Positions 17,822-28,900 are shown, counted from the stretch's first letter. The stretch: DNA of 64,000 nt from Enoplolaimus lenunculus (GCA_030248215.1 JASANG010000065.1:209684-273683); one strand, 5' to 3'. Numbers and translations are program-made. The notes: a model not told the origin generated them from the sequence alone.

Positions 17822-20345
17822 GTAAGCTAAGTACCTCAGTAACAGTGGCATGATAGCTGGCACTAAAACAACGAGGCTTTCGGTATATGTGCACGTAAGT
17901 GTATATAAAGCAAATGTTGCCATGCCTGTAAGCATATACCGGTATAAGAAGTTGTTGCAATGGACGCGTGGTGTAGTGGTAGCATGCTTGGCTCGACCGC
18001 AAGAGGGCTGAGGTTCGATTCCTGGCGTGGTGGTTAACTTTAGGCAAAACTTCAAACAGGGGTCGTGCAGACCGTATAGTACCAACAGAGGCAAGCACAT
18101 TCAGAGGAGAACAATATATATATGTGAGAATCCAAACGCAATTTTAGCATTATTGATACACTAGTTCAGGAGTGTATACTAGAAGAGGGTTGGAGGGATA
18201 TATCGTCCCGAAATTACTGAAACCCTTGAAAAGGAACTTTTCCAGGATTTAATAACCTGCAAATGCCAAAAATTTCACTCGATCACTCGCGCAAATAATT
18301 TTTAAATATTTTTACTGTCCTTCTGAAACGAAATCTTGGTTGCGCGTTTGACAAAAATTTATGTTTATCAAAATCTGAGGGGGTGCGAGAGTCTCGCCCG
18401 CCTTGCGGCACCGTTGCGCCATAGCTGCTATAGCGTTGTTTAGGTTAAATCTGTCGAAAATATATGTGTCAGTTAATTAACATACAAAGAACTGTTTGCT
18501 AATATTGCCTTCGTGCAGTCAATTGAGTATTAGAACCTATAAGGTCAAACCAGTGGAGGATCCAGGATCTCAAAATGGGGGGCCAAAATTTCACAGGTAA
18601 TAAACTTACTTTTTACCCATACACAAACCACGAACTATTGTCACAAAATTGCTATAGAATTTTTGTCGAGATGCTGTTGGGGGCGGGGGGGCACGGCCGG
18701 GGTGGCCCCCCCATGCATCCGCCATTGGGTCAAACTATGTTCTAATACACCCAATGATACAAAACGCGCAATGCTTACAAATATTTCAAGTATGTGCAGT
18801 ACAAAATCTCCACAAAACATTACTGTCCGTCAACGCTTCACCGAAAGACTGTTATAGTAGAACGGTGATAGTGAACAACTTGGATCGCTCACAAAATATG
18901 GTATTATCACACTGGAAAATTATAAAACATCCTAACTTTCATGGTATATAAGAAGCTAACTTAAGGATGTAGCAAAAAGCCGAACTCCGGCTTCGGTAGA
19001 AATTTTGCAGGAGGTTCCCAGAAAACTGGTTAGTGAATTTTTTATTATTTTTATAATAGCTGTTTCGTTTAGTGAGAGTATCATTGTGTTTTGACTGTGT
19101 AACGAATCAACTGTGTCTAAGCACCTTAGTGTGCCTTTCAATTGACATCTATCTATCCATTGTACTTTGAAACAATATGTGAATTTTTAGTAGGGCGAGG
19201 TTCGTCAGAGAACAAAGTTAAAACATTTTCGTGTTATTGGCTAAGTTTCCAACACCACACTTAAGTACGACTTTAGTACTTAAGTACGAGCTCTCAACTA
19301 TTTTGCCGTTTTTAATAGCGTACTTATTAAATTAAGTAAATACTTAAGTCGCTGACTATAAATTTGATATACTACAAATGAACCGCTCAGACATACTAAC
19401 CTTGGTCTAATTGAAATTGTAGACTAAATGATGTCTCCTTATTTATAAAGTAAAACTATTAGTTTCTTGTCACGGCAATGGCCGATATTTTGTGTTCCTT
19501 TGGTTGTGCTCGAAAATTTAAGTACTTACTTAAGTCAGCGACTTATAAGTAACTTAAGCATAACTTATGTAAATACTTAAGTAAGATTTCAGGAACTCAG
19601 CCAATATTTTACAGACTAATGTTCTTAGTAACATAATTTCAAGTACTTAAACATTTGGTTTTCGTCCGGTTTTAGTTCCAGCTGCCACAAAATTTGATGT
19701 CCTCCAGTTCCGGTTTTTCTCCTATTCAATGGCATCTTGATAAACGCCATTTGTGGATTCGAATCCTAGCTTGAAATTTATATATCTCAGACAGAATACA
19801 AAATATTTACTCGGAAAACGTTTAAACATTCTTGCGTATAACTGTGCACTTGTGACAATCGCTGCTACCGCACAGTGGTGCTAAATATTTGATTCTCCAA
19901 CGACCCTGGTTAACTTGACAAATTTGTCAGACGAAATAGAAAATATTCATGTGAGAAACGGTTAAACGATCTTGTTTTACAGATGGCAATTATGACGATC
20001 GCAGGTCGAACGCTGAAACAACGACAATGGATGCATCCATCGGTGCGTTTGCGACGAAATGTATCGCGTAATTTGCCTGAAATTGATTACGATATGACAT
20101 TGTACGCTGGAATAATTGCAATATTATTTGCGTTGACAAATATTCTTGCAATTTCAGTAATTGTAATTCAATGGTCAAGTAAGACATGGATTGATCGTAA
20201 TCATGAAACTTATATGACCATACTTGATATCGATGCATTAATGCGCGCTTTGAATTCTGCACTCAAACCAGTGTTATTTTATTGCTCAACGATACAGTAT
20301 CCGCAATTGATTAACGATTATGTTTTTTGTTGTTGCTGGTGGTGA
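17222..20345 (+). CDS. Class A G-protein-coupled receptor (two exons, 320 residues)
   Basis: Exons 17222-17821 and 19983-20345 join in phase 0 (donor GTAAGC, acceptor TTTTACAG). Seven hydrophobic segments lie at about 8-30, 38-60, 92-118, 133-152, 184-206, 239-262 and 277-301. Class A landmarks are N23 (TM1), SLAD with D50 (TM2), C98 before TM3, R114 in the DRY position and P296 in LKPVLFYC (TM7). The DRY motif is QRL, TM6 lacks CWxP and TM7 has KP instead of NP. After TM7 comes CCCWW, a likely palmitoylation cluster. Sequons lie at N77 and N152. The overall look, LNSALKPVLFYCS included, is that of a peptide or amine receptor; the ligand cannot be named. There is no signal peptide and the N-terminus is very short, so an upstream exon is possible. 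Coupling through Gq/Gi/Gs cannot be told from this. Confidence 0.85.
17961..18120 (+). mobile_element. tRNA-derived SINE-like sequence
   Basis: A-box TGGTGTAGTGG at 17969-17979 and B-box GTTCGATTC at 18013-18021 fit the Pol III consensus, 33 bases apart as in tRNA. The sequence runs on past the tRNA part to about 18120. No second copy in the window and no clear target duplication. Confidence 0.55.
18551..18727. mobile_element. hAT-like MITE with perfect 8-base target duplication
   Basis: Ends CAGTGGAGGATCCAGGATC and the complement of GATGCATCCGCCATTG. GGTCAAAC is repeated at 18543-18550 and 18728-18735. The centre is G-rich. Relatives lie at 26061-26251 and 45965-46214. Confidence 0.88.
19240..19610. 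repeat. TTAAGTA-rich palindromic element
   Basis: Ends GGCTAAGTTTCCAACACC and the mirrored TTTCAGGAACTCAGCC. The interior repeats ACTTAAGTA, itself palindromic. A relative lies at 21472-21860. Confidence 0.55.
19983..20345 (+). CDS. GPCR exon 2 (end of TM5, TM6, TM7, CCCWW tail)
   Basis: The acceptor TTTTACAG at 19975-19982 precedes ATGGCAATT. The stop TGA is at 20343-20345. The acceptor is 17 bases from the TTAA end of a piggyBac-like MITE fragment (about 19930-19965). Confidence 0.85.
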   Translation: MAIMTIAGRTLKQRQWMHPSVRLRRNVSRNLPEIDYDMTLYAGIIAILFALTNILAISVIVIQWSSKTWIDRNHETYMTILDIDALMRALNSALKPVLFYCSTIQYPQLINDYVFCCCWW

Positions 20346-20724
20346 CGACACGATGGCGGATACGACGTCCAGGTTCCGGGTCACCCGACACGAATCAAAA
20401 CCAAAATTTTGAATTAAGATTTAGCGGTTTAAATTGCGTGTGTATGGTGTTTCGCTCGGTTTCAAAGTCCCCAATTTCTTGACCCATCACTGGGGTGATG
20501 AGAGGTATTAAGAGACAACAGTATAATATTATATGCTTCGGCGAATTATCTGATGTAGGTGATTACAAGTTTTGAGAACTCGGGTATTGCGTGAACTGAA
20601 ATGTTTCAATTTTACCGATCCAATAGAGTGGCTAACGCACGAACAGAATGAGTAGGTTAGCGTAAACTGTGGTAGTGAAATTTATGCACAGTATGCTGGG
20701 TGTAACAGTGAAACACGCGCAGTA

Positions 20725-20840
20725 CAAAATCTCCACAAGACGTGAGAACCATCTGAGGACCGACTGTTAAGCCCTTGTCGCCGATTGGTGACCGTATACG
20801 AATACCATGTGATTGTTTCGAATTCGAATCATTACCTTGA
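20725..20840. mobile_element. Diverged tRNA-bearing MITE fragment
   Basis: GTACAAAATCTCCACAAGAC and GATTGGTGACCGTATACGAA align to the interior of the piggyBac-like MITE (AGTACTAAATCACCACAAGA; GAGTGGTGATGGTATACG). A B-box-like TTCGAATTCGAATC follows. Confidence 0.5.
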
Positions 20841-20845
20841 AAGCA

Positions 20846-21180
20846 GGGTGTAACCGGAGGTGAAAAATACTGGAGCCGGAGCCGGAGGTGAGGCGAAAGT
20901 AAAACTGATGGTTAAGTAGTAAATTTTGCCAATATCTACTATAAAGTTGTTAAGTAATTTGATGTTACGCTAATGTTTGGCGAAATTTCGAAGATTCTTT
21001 GTGGAAAATTGTGACAAATTTAAAACAAAACGCGATAAACAGGTTATTTTAGCAAAATTATGCAAAATTTTACTACCGGAATGGCTAGAACCTCCGGCAA
21101 AAATTTTACCGGAGCCAGAGCCGGAGGCCGATTTTTTGCCGGAGCCGGACCCTGATGCAGACCTCCGGTTGTACCATGCC
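20846..21180. mobile_element. hAT-like MITE, CAGGGTGTAACCGG family
   Basis: Starts CAGGGTGTAACCGGAGG and ends CCTCCGGTTGTACCATGCCTG, inverted. GGAGCCGGAGCCGG subterminal repeats are present at both ends. The target duplication is not clear. Confidence 0.65.
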
Positions 21181-21189
21181 TGAAAGTAT

Positions 21190-21290
21190 GTCATAGGCTT
21201 AAGAATAGGCTTAGGCTTAGGAATACGTTAGGCATCTGTTTATTCTAAACGCTTAGGCTCAAGCTTAGGTTTATGCTTAGCTATTAAACA
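21190..21290. mobile_element. Fragment of a TTAGGC-bearing MITE
   Basis: Only the (TTAGGC)n-like interior survives; ends are not recognised. Confidence 0.45.
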
Positions 21291-21471
21291 GAAAATATTC
21301 ATGTGAACGAGCTAAATTTTGCTCAGCATACATTTCAGTTTCACTAATAGATTACAACATTTTCTGGTTCTACGGGTTTGTCATGGGGGTTTTGTTGAAC
21401 AAATTAGGTGTGGCCCTATCAAAAGTAGCAAATATAAATACACCAGTACCTAACGTGTTAATATAAATTAT

Positions 21472-21860
21472 TGAATGGGTGTCTGAAACCTTACGTCAAT
21501 ATTAAGTTACCTTATATACTTAAATTAACTACTTAAGTCGCTGACTTGACGTAAAAATACTAAACTTTTTGATCAAAAACAAAATTCCGGCAAATGTAAG
21601 TCGTCGTCATAACCAGAAAACCATAGTTTTTTATGGACGCATCATGTGTCTACAATTTAAATTATACCACCGCTAATGTGGTTTGAACTACTCTGCAACG
21701 TATCAAATTTGGTCACTTATTTAAGTATTTGTATACTTTCCATTTAAGTAATTATATACTTTTACGCTGTGAAAAGCGTCAAAATTGTTAAGTAACTGCT
21801 TAGCACATACTTCAACTCTTTTAAGCCGTACTTGAGTATGGTTTCAGAAACCCAGCAAAG
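21472..21860. repeat. TTAAGTA-rich element, second copy
   Basis: Ends GGGTGTCTGAAACC and GGTTTCAGAAACCCAGC (inverted), with an AACTTAAGT-rich interior as at 19240-19610. Confidence 0.55.
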
Positions 21861-22072
21861 ACTATTTATTACTGGGCAAGTTGTTTCTGAAATACGCCCT
21901 ACTTGGCCAAAAAGTGTCGCCAAACGTATTGGATTAGACTCCAAATTTCTTTGTTGTCTTCGGCTTCAATATTTCGTTTGTTGCTCAATTATGTATGGTT
22001 GTGTATTATAATAAATGAATCTTTATCATTTAAGGATATAAAATGTCAACAAAGGAGTGGTGTAACTACAGG

Positions 22073-22273
22073 GGCCCATGTAAAGATCAGGGGCGGATAG
22101 TTTTTCTGTGGGACTAGAATAGAGTAAGCCTAGGTTTTAGTCTAATTGTTTTGCTTGGTTTAAGCCTAGGCTTAGGGTTAGGAATATGCTTATTTTTACG
22201 CTTAGGTTTAGGCTTAGGCTAGGCTTAAGAATATGCTTGTAATACTGTTCCGCCCCTGTTCTTTACATTGGCC
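22073..22273. mobile_element. TTAGGC-bearing MITE, family T1
   Basis: Ends GGCCCATGTAAAGATCAGGG and the complement of CCCCTGTTCTTTACATTGGCC. Two TTAGGC-type blocks lie around AATATGCTTATTTTTACGC. A good reference copy for the family. Confidence 0.85.
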
Positions 22274-22556
22274 CTACGCGGCGACGGAAACCTTTCGAAG
22301 TCAATATGAAGACGGTCAAAGTTAAAAAGCCCAGCTTTTTTTTAAAACTTGGCCGTTATAAGCCAAACAAAAACAGCTGTTTCGGCTTAAAATAGTTTCA
22401 TTTTGTACATTTGGGACTTGCGAGCAGACGCTCACAACAAAAGTAATGGTGCAATAGGGCGACTAATGGGACGGTCAAAATATGTCTACAGAATATGCTT
22501 TGAACCATTTATGGGCCGTGACGTGGGGATCGGGGGGTGGAACTGTACGTTTGAAC

Positions 22557-22634
22557 CAAATTAACCAATCATGTGTTAGAAACAAATTAACCAATCATGT
22601 GTTAGAAACAAATTAACCAATCATGGGTTAGAAA
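22557..22634. repeat. 26-base unit, three tandem copies
   Basis: The unit CAAATTAACCAATCATGTGT plus TAGAAA starts at 22557, 22583 and 22609. One base differs in the last copy. Confidence 0.9.
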
Positions 22635-22858
22635 CAAATATACGTTTTGAAAATATGTACTGACCCAAAGTTTTACACGTTTTAACCAGAATTTATTTAC
22701 GTACTTTAGCAACCCTTATTTTAGCTCCTGTGTATTCGTTTAAGTGTTATGGTAAAATGTGCCAACAATATACGTAATTTCACATTTTGAAAACTAATTT
22801 CGTTGCAGAGCAGGTAGTATTAAACGAATTTCAACAAGTAGTGCATGAAAGAGTAGTA

Positions 22859-22932
22859 CACTGCAAAAAATTTGAGTCAAACTGACTCTTTCCGTACTGC
22901 TAGATTCAATTTGGCTCGCCGTTTTTGCAGTG
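22859..22932. mobile_element. Short CACTG-ended hairpin MITE
   Basis: TA-CACTGCAAAAAATTTGAGTC and CGTTTTTGCAGTG-TA enclose only 74 bases, an internally deleted member of the family. Confidence 0.7.
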
Positions 22933-23089
22933 TACAGACAGCTAGTTCGCGCTAGCAACAGTGCTATTCAGACTGAAACATTTCAACTCACGCATAAAAG
23001 TAACATTGTATAGACAAACAGCATTGTTGTGGTCATCGGATCGAAACTAAAAGTTACAAACGATTTGCCAGGCTTCTGGCAACTTGTAT

Positions 23090-23475
23090 TTTTTACAGTT
23101 TGATTCTAAAGACTGTAAGCAAATAGCAAAAATAAACGAAACGGATAGCGTTCAAAATATCGAAACCTGATATTGAAGTATAAAAGTTTCAAAAATGTTT
23201 TATTTTTTGCCAACACAATTGAAGCATGCAAAAGGTCTCCGCGCTGTCTAAAATAAAAAACAATTGTGGATGCGCCAAAATTTACAAGGTTTTAAATGAA
23301 TTTTGTTTACTTATTCATTCATTTAGAACTATTGCAGCATATCCGTAATGAGAAACTGTTCGTTTCGTACATAATTTATAGCTAATTTTATCTTAAAAAA
23401 TAAAATTTCTGACATTTCTATAATGGTGACGGACACCGATTTTTACCGGGAACAGATATCTTGTTACACCTTAAT
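23090..23475. mobile_element. hAT-like relic, unit 1 of a pair
   Basis: Shares with 23790-24162 the order ACGGATA...TATTGAAGTATAAAA...CACAATTGA...ATTGCAGCATATC...GGACACC..TTTTTACCGG. Ends near CAGATATCTTGTTACACC. Confidence 0.5.
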
Positions 23476-23789
23476 TCTAAATCGTCCAGGTAACTTGTCT
23501 TTGGTTTGCTTGTATATTGCGCGTCAAAAGAACAATTCACAACAAATATATAATTTTGAGTTTTACGTTTAATTTATAAATGTTTCTTTTATGGGCTAAT
23601 TTTAGGTTTTCAAAATAAAATGTCTGTTAAATTTTATTCATTTACCTCGGTGCACTCTCCATTGATCACCATACCACTCCTTCAAGAGTCAAATTTGACA
23701 CGAATTAATTTATTTGAAGGGGACGGGTGAGAAATAATGTGTCCTCACGAGGTTTCTAAAGAAACGAATAACAAGCGTTTTTACAAGTT

Positions 23790-24162
23790 TTGGAGCAATC
23801 TGTTGAAATACCGGTAGACAGTGAGTAAACGGATCACAAAAATAACGGAAACGGATATTGAAGTATAAAAATTTTAAAGATGATTTATTTTTCAAAAAAC
23901 ACAATTGAGGCGTGCAATTTTTTCTACAAATAAATGGCGGATGCATCAAAATTTGTAAGATTTTGAATAAATTTCGTATTATATTTATTTCATTTCAAAC
24001 AATTGCAGCATATCTACAAAGACAAACTGCGGAGATATACACGTGATTTATAATTAATATTCGGCGTACAAATAAAAGAATTTCCGTTATTTCTTTAACG
24101 GAAACGGAAACGGACACCAATTTTTACCGGTAACGAAAACGGATATCCGGTTACACCCTACT
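23790..24162. mobile_element. hAT-like relic, unit 2 of a pair
   Basis: Same order of blocks as 23090-23475 and ends GGATATCCGGTTACACCCTA, matching the CAGGGTGTAACCGG family end. Confidence 0.5.
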
Positions 24163-24445
24163 GGTGCGCCACAGACAGAAAGAATGACCGAAGCTGGGCT
24201 GCGACTGGTGACACACGCCCGCACGAATGAAGATCGATTGGATCACAATTTAAGCGGATGTTTAACCTCATTCTACATAGAGTATACTACGAGCAACTAA
24301 ATTGCCGACTCTGCGTGCGCGGAATGGTATCCATTGCGTAGTGCGTAACAATCAATAATCGTATACTCAGTACAGAGTACAATATTTTGTCAACACGTCA
24401 AAGCGATTGCTTGACACCGGCACCCATATTCTCAAATCCTTGTAG

Positions 24446-24614
24446 CAGGCCTCAACAATTATTAAGTTTCAAAATGACACTGATGCAATTGCGGATCTCA
24501 AAATTGGTACAAAAGGAGAACAAGCCAAATGCAAAAAATGTTCTGAATTTCGAACCTAATACCATTCATTGGTTGGAACGCTACAAGACCTATCAGATCA
24601 CCGACTGGTGGTAG
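24446..24614 (+). CDS. Candidate last exon, possibly an alternative GPCR tail
   Basis: The acceptor CCTTGTAG precedes 24446 and the frame is open to TAG at 24612-24614. If spliced from a donor at GGTG|GTGACG (after 20341, phase 2), it would replace the last receptor residue with a basic cytosolic tail ending ERYKTYQITDWW. A second frame from the same acceptor (QASTIIKFQNDTDAIADL, stop near 24559) is also open and protein-like, so frame and ownership are uncertain. Confidence 0.35.
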
Positions 24615-24649
24615 GTTGGAGGACAAATATTAAAAAATACGAGCATAGG

Positions 24650-24689
24650 TAACAGTTGAAAGAGAAAATATTCATGCGAGAAAAGGTTA
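24650..24689. mobile_element. End fragment of the piggyBac-like MITE
   Basis: GAGAAAATATTCATGCGAGA then AAAGGTTAA is the 3' end of the family (consensus AATATTCATGTGAGAAAGGG-TTAA). Its TTAA gives the stop codon of the membrane-protein gene on the other strand. Confidence 0.65.
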
Positions 24690-25993
24690 AATACACGTCG
24701 ATTTATATGGCCTCCCATCGTGAGTCGCCGCACCACCGCTTCCATCATTGTTTCCGCATTCATGATCAACAACGTTCCATTGAAATATTGGTTCACCATT
24801 GTTGAAATGTTGATGTTGCGTCGCCTCGTACAACTCCATGTCACTTTGTCGCCGCGACAACGAAGTTGCCGAGCAACACGAATCTGTATCTTCATCGTAA
24901 TGTGTCGATCGTCGATGTCGACCCTCGATCCTGCGGTGATGAGGAGATTTTGAGCGGCGACGTGCAACAATTCCACCATCGGCGTTTGCAGTTGGCAACT
25001 TGCTGCCACTGTCGCTACGCGTTGGACAAGTAGGACCACGATTCCGTGTGTATTTTCGACTTTTTCGCTCACTTGGGGATATCAGTCCTCCAGTTGCTCG
25101 AGGCGTTTCCATTATTTGTCCGCTGTTATCATCGTCGTCAAACTTGTTGACAGATCGCTGCGACGGCAGGGCACCGTATGACGATGTAGATTGCGACGAG
25201 GGTGTACCTTTAAGTTCTCCAGTCGATCGAGGGGTATCGAATATTTGTCGCCTGTTCTCTCCGTTGGCGAAATTGATGTTCGTTTGTCGCGAAGGTTGAG
25301 AAACATCTGATGGTGGGGATTGTGTCGGTGGTGTCTCGGTCTGGGTGTTATCGGTTGGGGGTGAGTTTGGCGACGTCTCAGGCGATAGAGATCCCAGTCG
25401 AGACGATACGAACGAACTGTCTCCTTGATAATCGGGCGACTGCTGATTTATTCCAGTGGCGGTCGACCCAATGTTGAATAGTGATTGCGGAGTTTGACAA
25501 GGTATGTTGTGTTCTTGAGTTTCGCCCAGATTAAATTTGTTCCCGACAGTTTCCGGGTTTGGAATTGTCATAGGCGCCATATTATCTGTGCCTGCAAACC
25601 TAATAGAACCCACAGCATTGTTTTGACGCTTACCGTATGAAGGATCATCGTGAATATTGGGTTGTCGTGTGATATTCAGCTGTTGCCCGGTGCAGAATGT
25701 GGCTGCATTTTGCCAAACGTTACTAAATTCATCGTAATTGTAATTTGGATCGTGCACAGATGCTATGCGTTGCCCATTTGCTTCAAAAATACCGCTATGA
25801 TCGCGGTTTGTGAGAAAACGACGGTCATAAGTTTGGTCGACACCTGGTGACTCAAAGGTTTGTTCGTCGCGAGTAAAATTAGCAACCTGTGGATCAACCT
25901 TGTCGCCGGCTTCGATCAGTTGCTTCGAACTTGGACTTAACTGAATTTTTGAAACAAAACCTGATCCACCTGGCAGCGTTGCAATTTCGTATT
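24687..25993 (-). CDS. Membrane-protein exon e (long Ser/Pro/Asn-rich tail)
   Basis: The acceptor ATTTCAG precedes 25993; the frame is open for about 434 codons to TAA at 24689-24687. Low complexity with SP/TP sites. A short motif is repeated: QIFDTPRSTGEL and QIMETPRATGGL, 57 residues apart. There is a basic cluster and an end YKSTCI. The stop lies inside sequence matching the end of the piggyBac-like MITE. Confidence 0.75.
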
Positions 25994-28900
25994 CTGAAAT
26001 ACGTTTTGTTAAAAATTAGGACCGGTTACAGAATTGCATAGGGTAGAAGGAGATTGCGACCACTAGCGGATCCAGAGGGAGGTCTCGGGGGGGGACGGGC
26101 GTACGCTAACTTACGTCAGAATTTTGTGATGAAATGGTAATGTACCTTACCTTACAATTTTAACCCTTAGAAAATTAGCAGATACGCATATTGCATACTC
26201 ATAAGCTTTGCCAGCCCACCTCAGCGTCAGAAATTTTTGGATCCATCGCTGATTTCGACTTAAGCCTGAAGGTTGTGAAATATATTGAAAACTCTACAAA
26301 ATAGTTCAGAACATCACAAAACTTCATGAGATTATTTTTCAGAACAATTGAGTCAAATATATGAGACCAAAAGTTTTGTTTTGTTATTGTGTTTGTTTCA
26401 CCAAGAGTGGATAATCGCTATTTAACAAGAGTGCGCAACTGGGCACATTCTATGTACAAAAGAATATACCCGGCACGCGTTGCGTTTTTGGCCAACTCCC
26501 CTTTATTTAGATTGTGCGTACAACCTGGTGCGAACCATGCCCCGTGCTGAAAACTTGGTTTCAGAATTAATGAGTTGTAAAGCAAAAAATAGCCAAGGTT
26601 TGGGAAGGGACGTAGTCCACCCTACTGAGTTTAACCTCCGATAATCAGGTATGTAATTAGCAGGAAAACGCCAGGGCCGTGTCGGATCAACACGCTAGAG
26701 AGCAAAATCACTTATGGGCAAATATGTGGTGAACGTAGCTCGACTTACAACGTGCAAACAGCAATAAGTTATGCTTAGCATGGGATGGAATCACTGAGCT
26801 TCACAAACACGTTATTACCAATGTATAAAAACAGGGCCGTTATGGTAGTATAAGCATATTCTTAAGCCTAAGCCTAACCATAAGCCCAAACCTAAGCGTA
26901 AGAATGAGCATATACCTATTAGCCTACGTCAAAGCAAAAAATTAGTCAAAAGGTTAACGTTACTCTATTCGAGTCCCGCAGAAAAACGTTCCACCCCTGA
27001 TCATTACGGGTTCAAATTATAAACACTCACAGTATTAGAATTACGGAAATTTAAACTAACCAGGAGGAGGCGGCAAATCAATCGTTTTCCATGGTAGCGA
27101 ACCTGATTTTAGCCTCGGTTGCGGTGGACTTCCGGGATGCTGATAGACGACTTCGATCTGTTGCTGGGCTAAATTTTCCTAAAATACTATACGGTTGAAA
27201 TAGAAACATAAAAAAATTAAGCAAAATTTTATGACTTTTTAAAACAAGCGTTGTAAAGTAACCGACCTTATGCATATTTTGTGAAATTTTGCGAAATTAA
27301 AAACAGCACGGATCCGTAGCCAACGGGGCCAGGGGGAACTTAACTCCCTTGGAAAGATTTGCCCCCCCCCCTAGAAAGTTTTCAACCTGGCTTGTAATTC
27401 ATTGAAAACCGTTGAATGCCTCTCCTGGTAGATTTTTGCCCCCCTCCTTCACCCCTAGCAAGGTGAGCTGACTACGGGTCTGAAGCAGCAGGATTTTTGA
27501 TCAAAGTTTTCAAATTGCAAGCAAACATACACATTTCAGCCTTGTTCCACAGATCCTTAAGGTAACAATCTGCCACTACGCCATATATGCTGCCGGCAGA
27601 CAGGCATATACTGTTGACCATATTAGTTCAAAGTGCTTACATATATAATTTTCAACAAGGTCGTCCCATAACTGTCAATTAACCCTTTCTCACATGAATA
27701 TTTTCTATTTCCCCTGAGACCTACTTTTATGCTAGGATTCGAACTCCAGTGACTGGAATGGGAGGCGTATACCATCACCACTCAGCTATAGGAGCTTGAC
27801 GCTCGAGCCCGAGGGAGCTCTCACGTCTTGTGGTGATTTAGTACTATGTATACGTGTTGCAATTGTTAAAAACGGTGCGATATACGTTATTTAACGTATA
27901 TACACTGCGCTTAGTTGCCTATAGGCAACTCAATGTGAGAAGGGGTTTATATTGACTGGCAAGCGTGAATTCTAAGTTGCTATATGCTTAAATTACTTGG
28001 CTAGTGGCTTACTTTGAAAGTGCCGCTAGCAGGCGGCGATCCGCTTGCGCCTTTTGAAAATCGAATTGAATTTCCACGAAAGAAACTTTTATAACGATTA
28101 ATAGCACGCGTTTCACGTGTATACGACGTCATAGAGTACCAGAATAACATCTAAAATTGAGAAAAATTTATATATTCGTACTCTTTAAGTTTCGTTTAAA
28201 AATTCGGCCAATGTAAACAACAGGGGGTGGAACAGTATTATAGGCATATTCCTATGACTAAGCTTAAGTCTAAACCTAAGCGTAACAATGAGCATATTTC
28301 TAAGCCTAAGCCTAATCCAAGCAAAAAATTAGTGAAAAGCTTAAGCTTCATACGCTATTGTAGTCCCACAGAGAAACTCTCCGCCTCTGGTCTTTAATAC
28401 ATGGGCCAAAAATTCAAAATGTGTCAATCAACGGTGGAACCGGTTGAGAACAGTGAGGCTGTGCCGGGCCGGCCGGCGTTTTTAGATACTGTTTTATTTC
28501 GACTATTATTTATATTGTTGCGGCCGTTGTGATCTACGCTGCATTAAAAACGTACTTATATGAGTTGAAAACCAAAAACCAATATGACATTCATGACAAA
28601 TATGCAATGTTACTGTCCCTCCCAGCCCAAGACAGTTTTTAACCTAAGTTTTCGCAAACTCTTTTGTGTCACTCCTGAAAAATATTTAGCTCCCTAAACA
28701 AGGTGAGCTGGCTACGGACCTACTCGCTCTCTTCTGCCTCCGCTAGTGGTTAGCCCGGGAATCCCCGAAGTTCAGTAGATTTACAAATTCCAATCTATAC
28801 AACAACCGTCCATTGAAAATCTATATTTTAGACGGCAACCGTCAATTGAAAATCGCGGTTCAGACGGCAACCGTCAATTGAAAATTTTTCAGAAATGGCA

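Larger units (their letters stand above)
17822..19982 (+). other. GPCR intron, with SINE-like, hAT-like and other repeats
   Basis: Contains the tRNA-like SINE at 17961-18120, the hAT-like MITE at 18551-18727, the TTAAGTA-rich element at about 19240-19610, and two end fragments of the piggyBac-like MITE near 19760-19830 and 19930-19965. Confidence 0.7.
20346..24445. other. Intergenic or last GPCR intron: repeats, no clear exon
   Basis: Holds a diverged tRNA-bearing MITE at about 20725-20840, hAT-like relics at 20846-21180, 23090-23475 and 23790-24162, the T1 copy at 22073, a triplicated 26-mer at 22557 and a CACTG hairpin at 22859. If the exon at 24446 belongs to the receptor this is an intron. 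Confidence 0.5.

Noticed and set aside
22073-22273. Interstitial telomere or chromosome-end fusion
   Set aside because: TTAGGC runs are only a few units long, recur at many loci and always sit inside inverted-end MITEs.
24593-25072. 159-codon minus-strand frame overlapping the membrane-protein tail
   Set aside because: Out of frame with the phased exon chain and without domain; a shadow of exon e.
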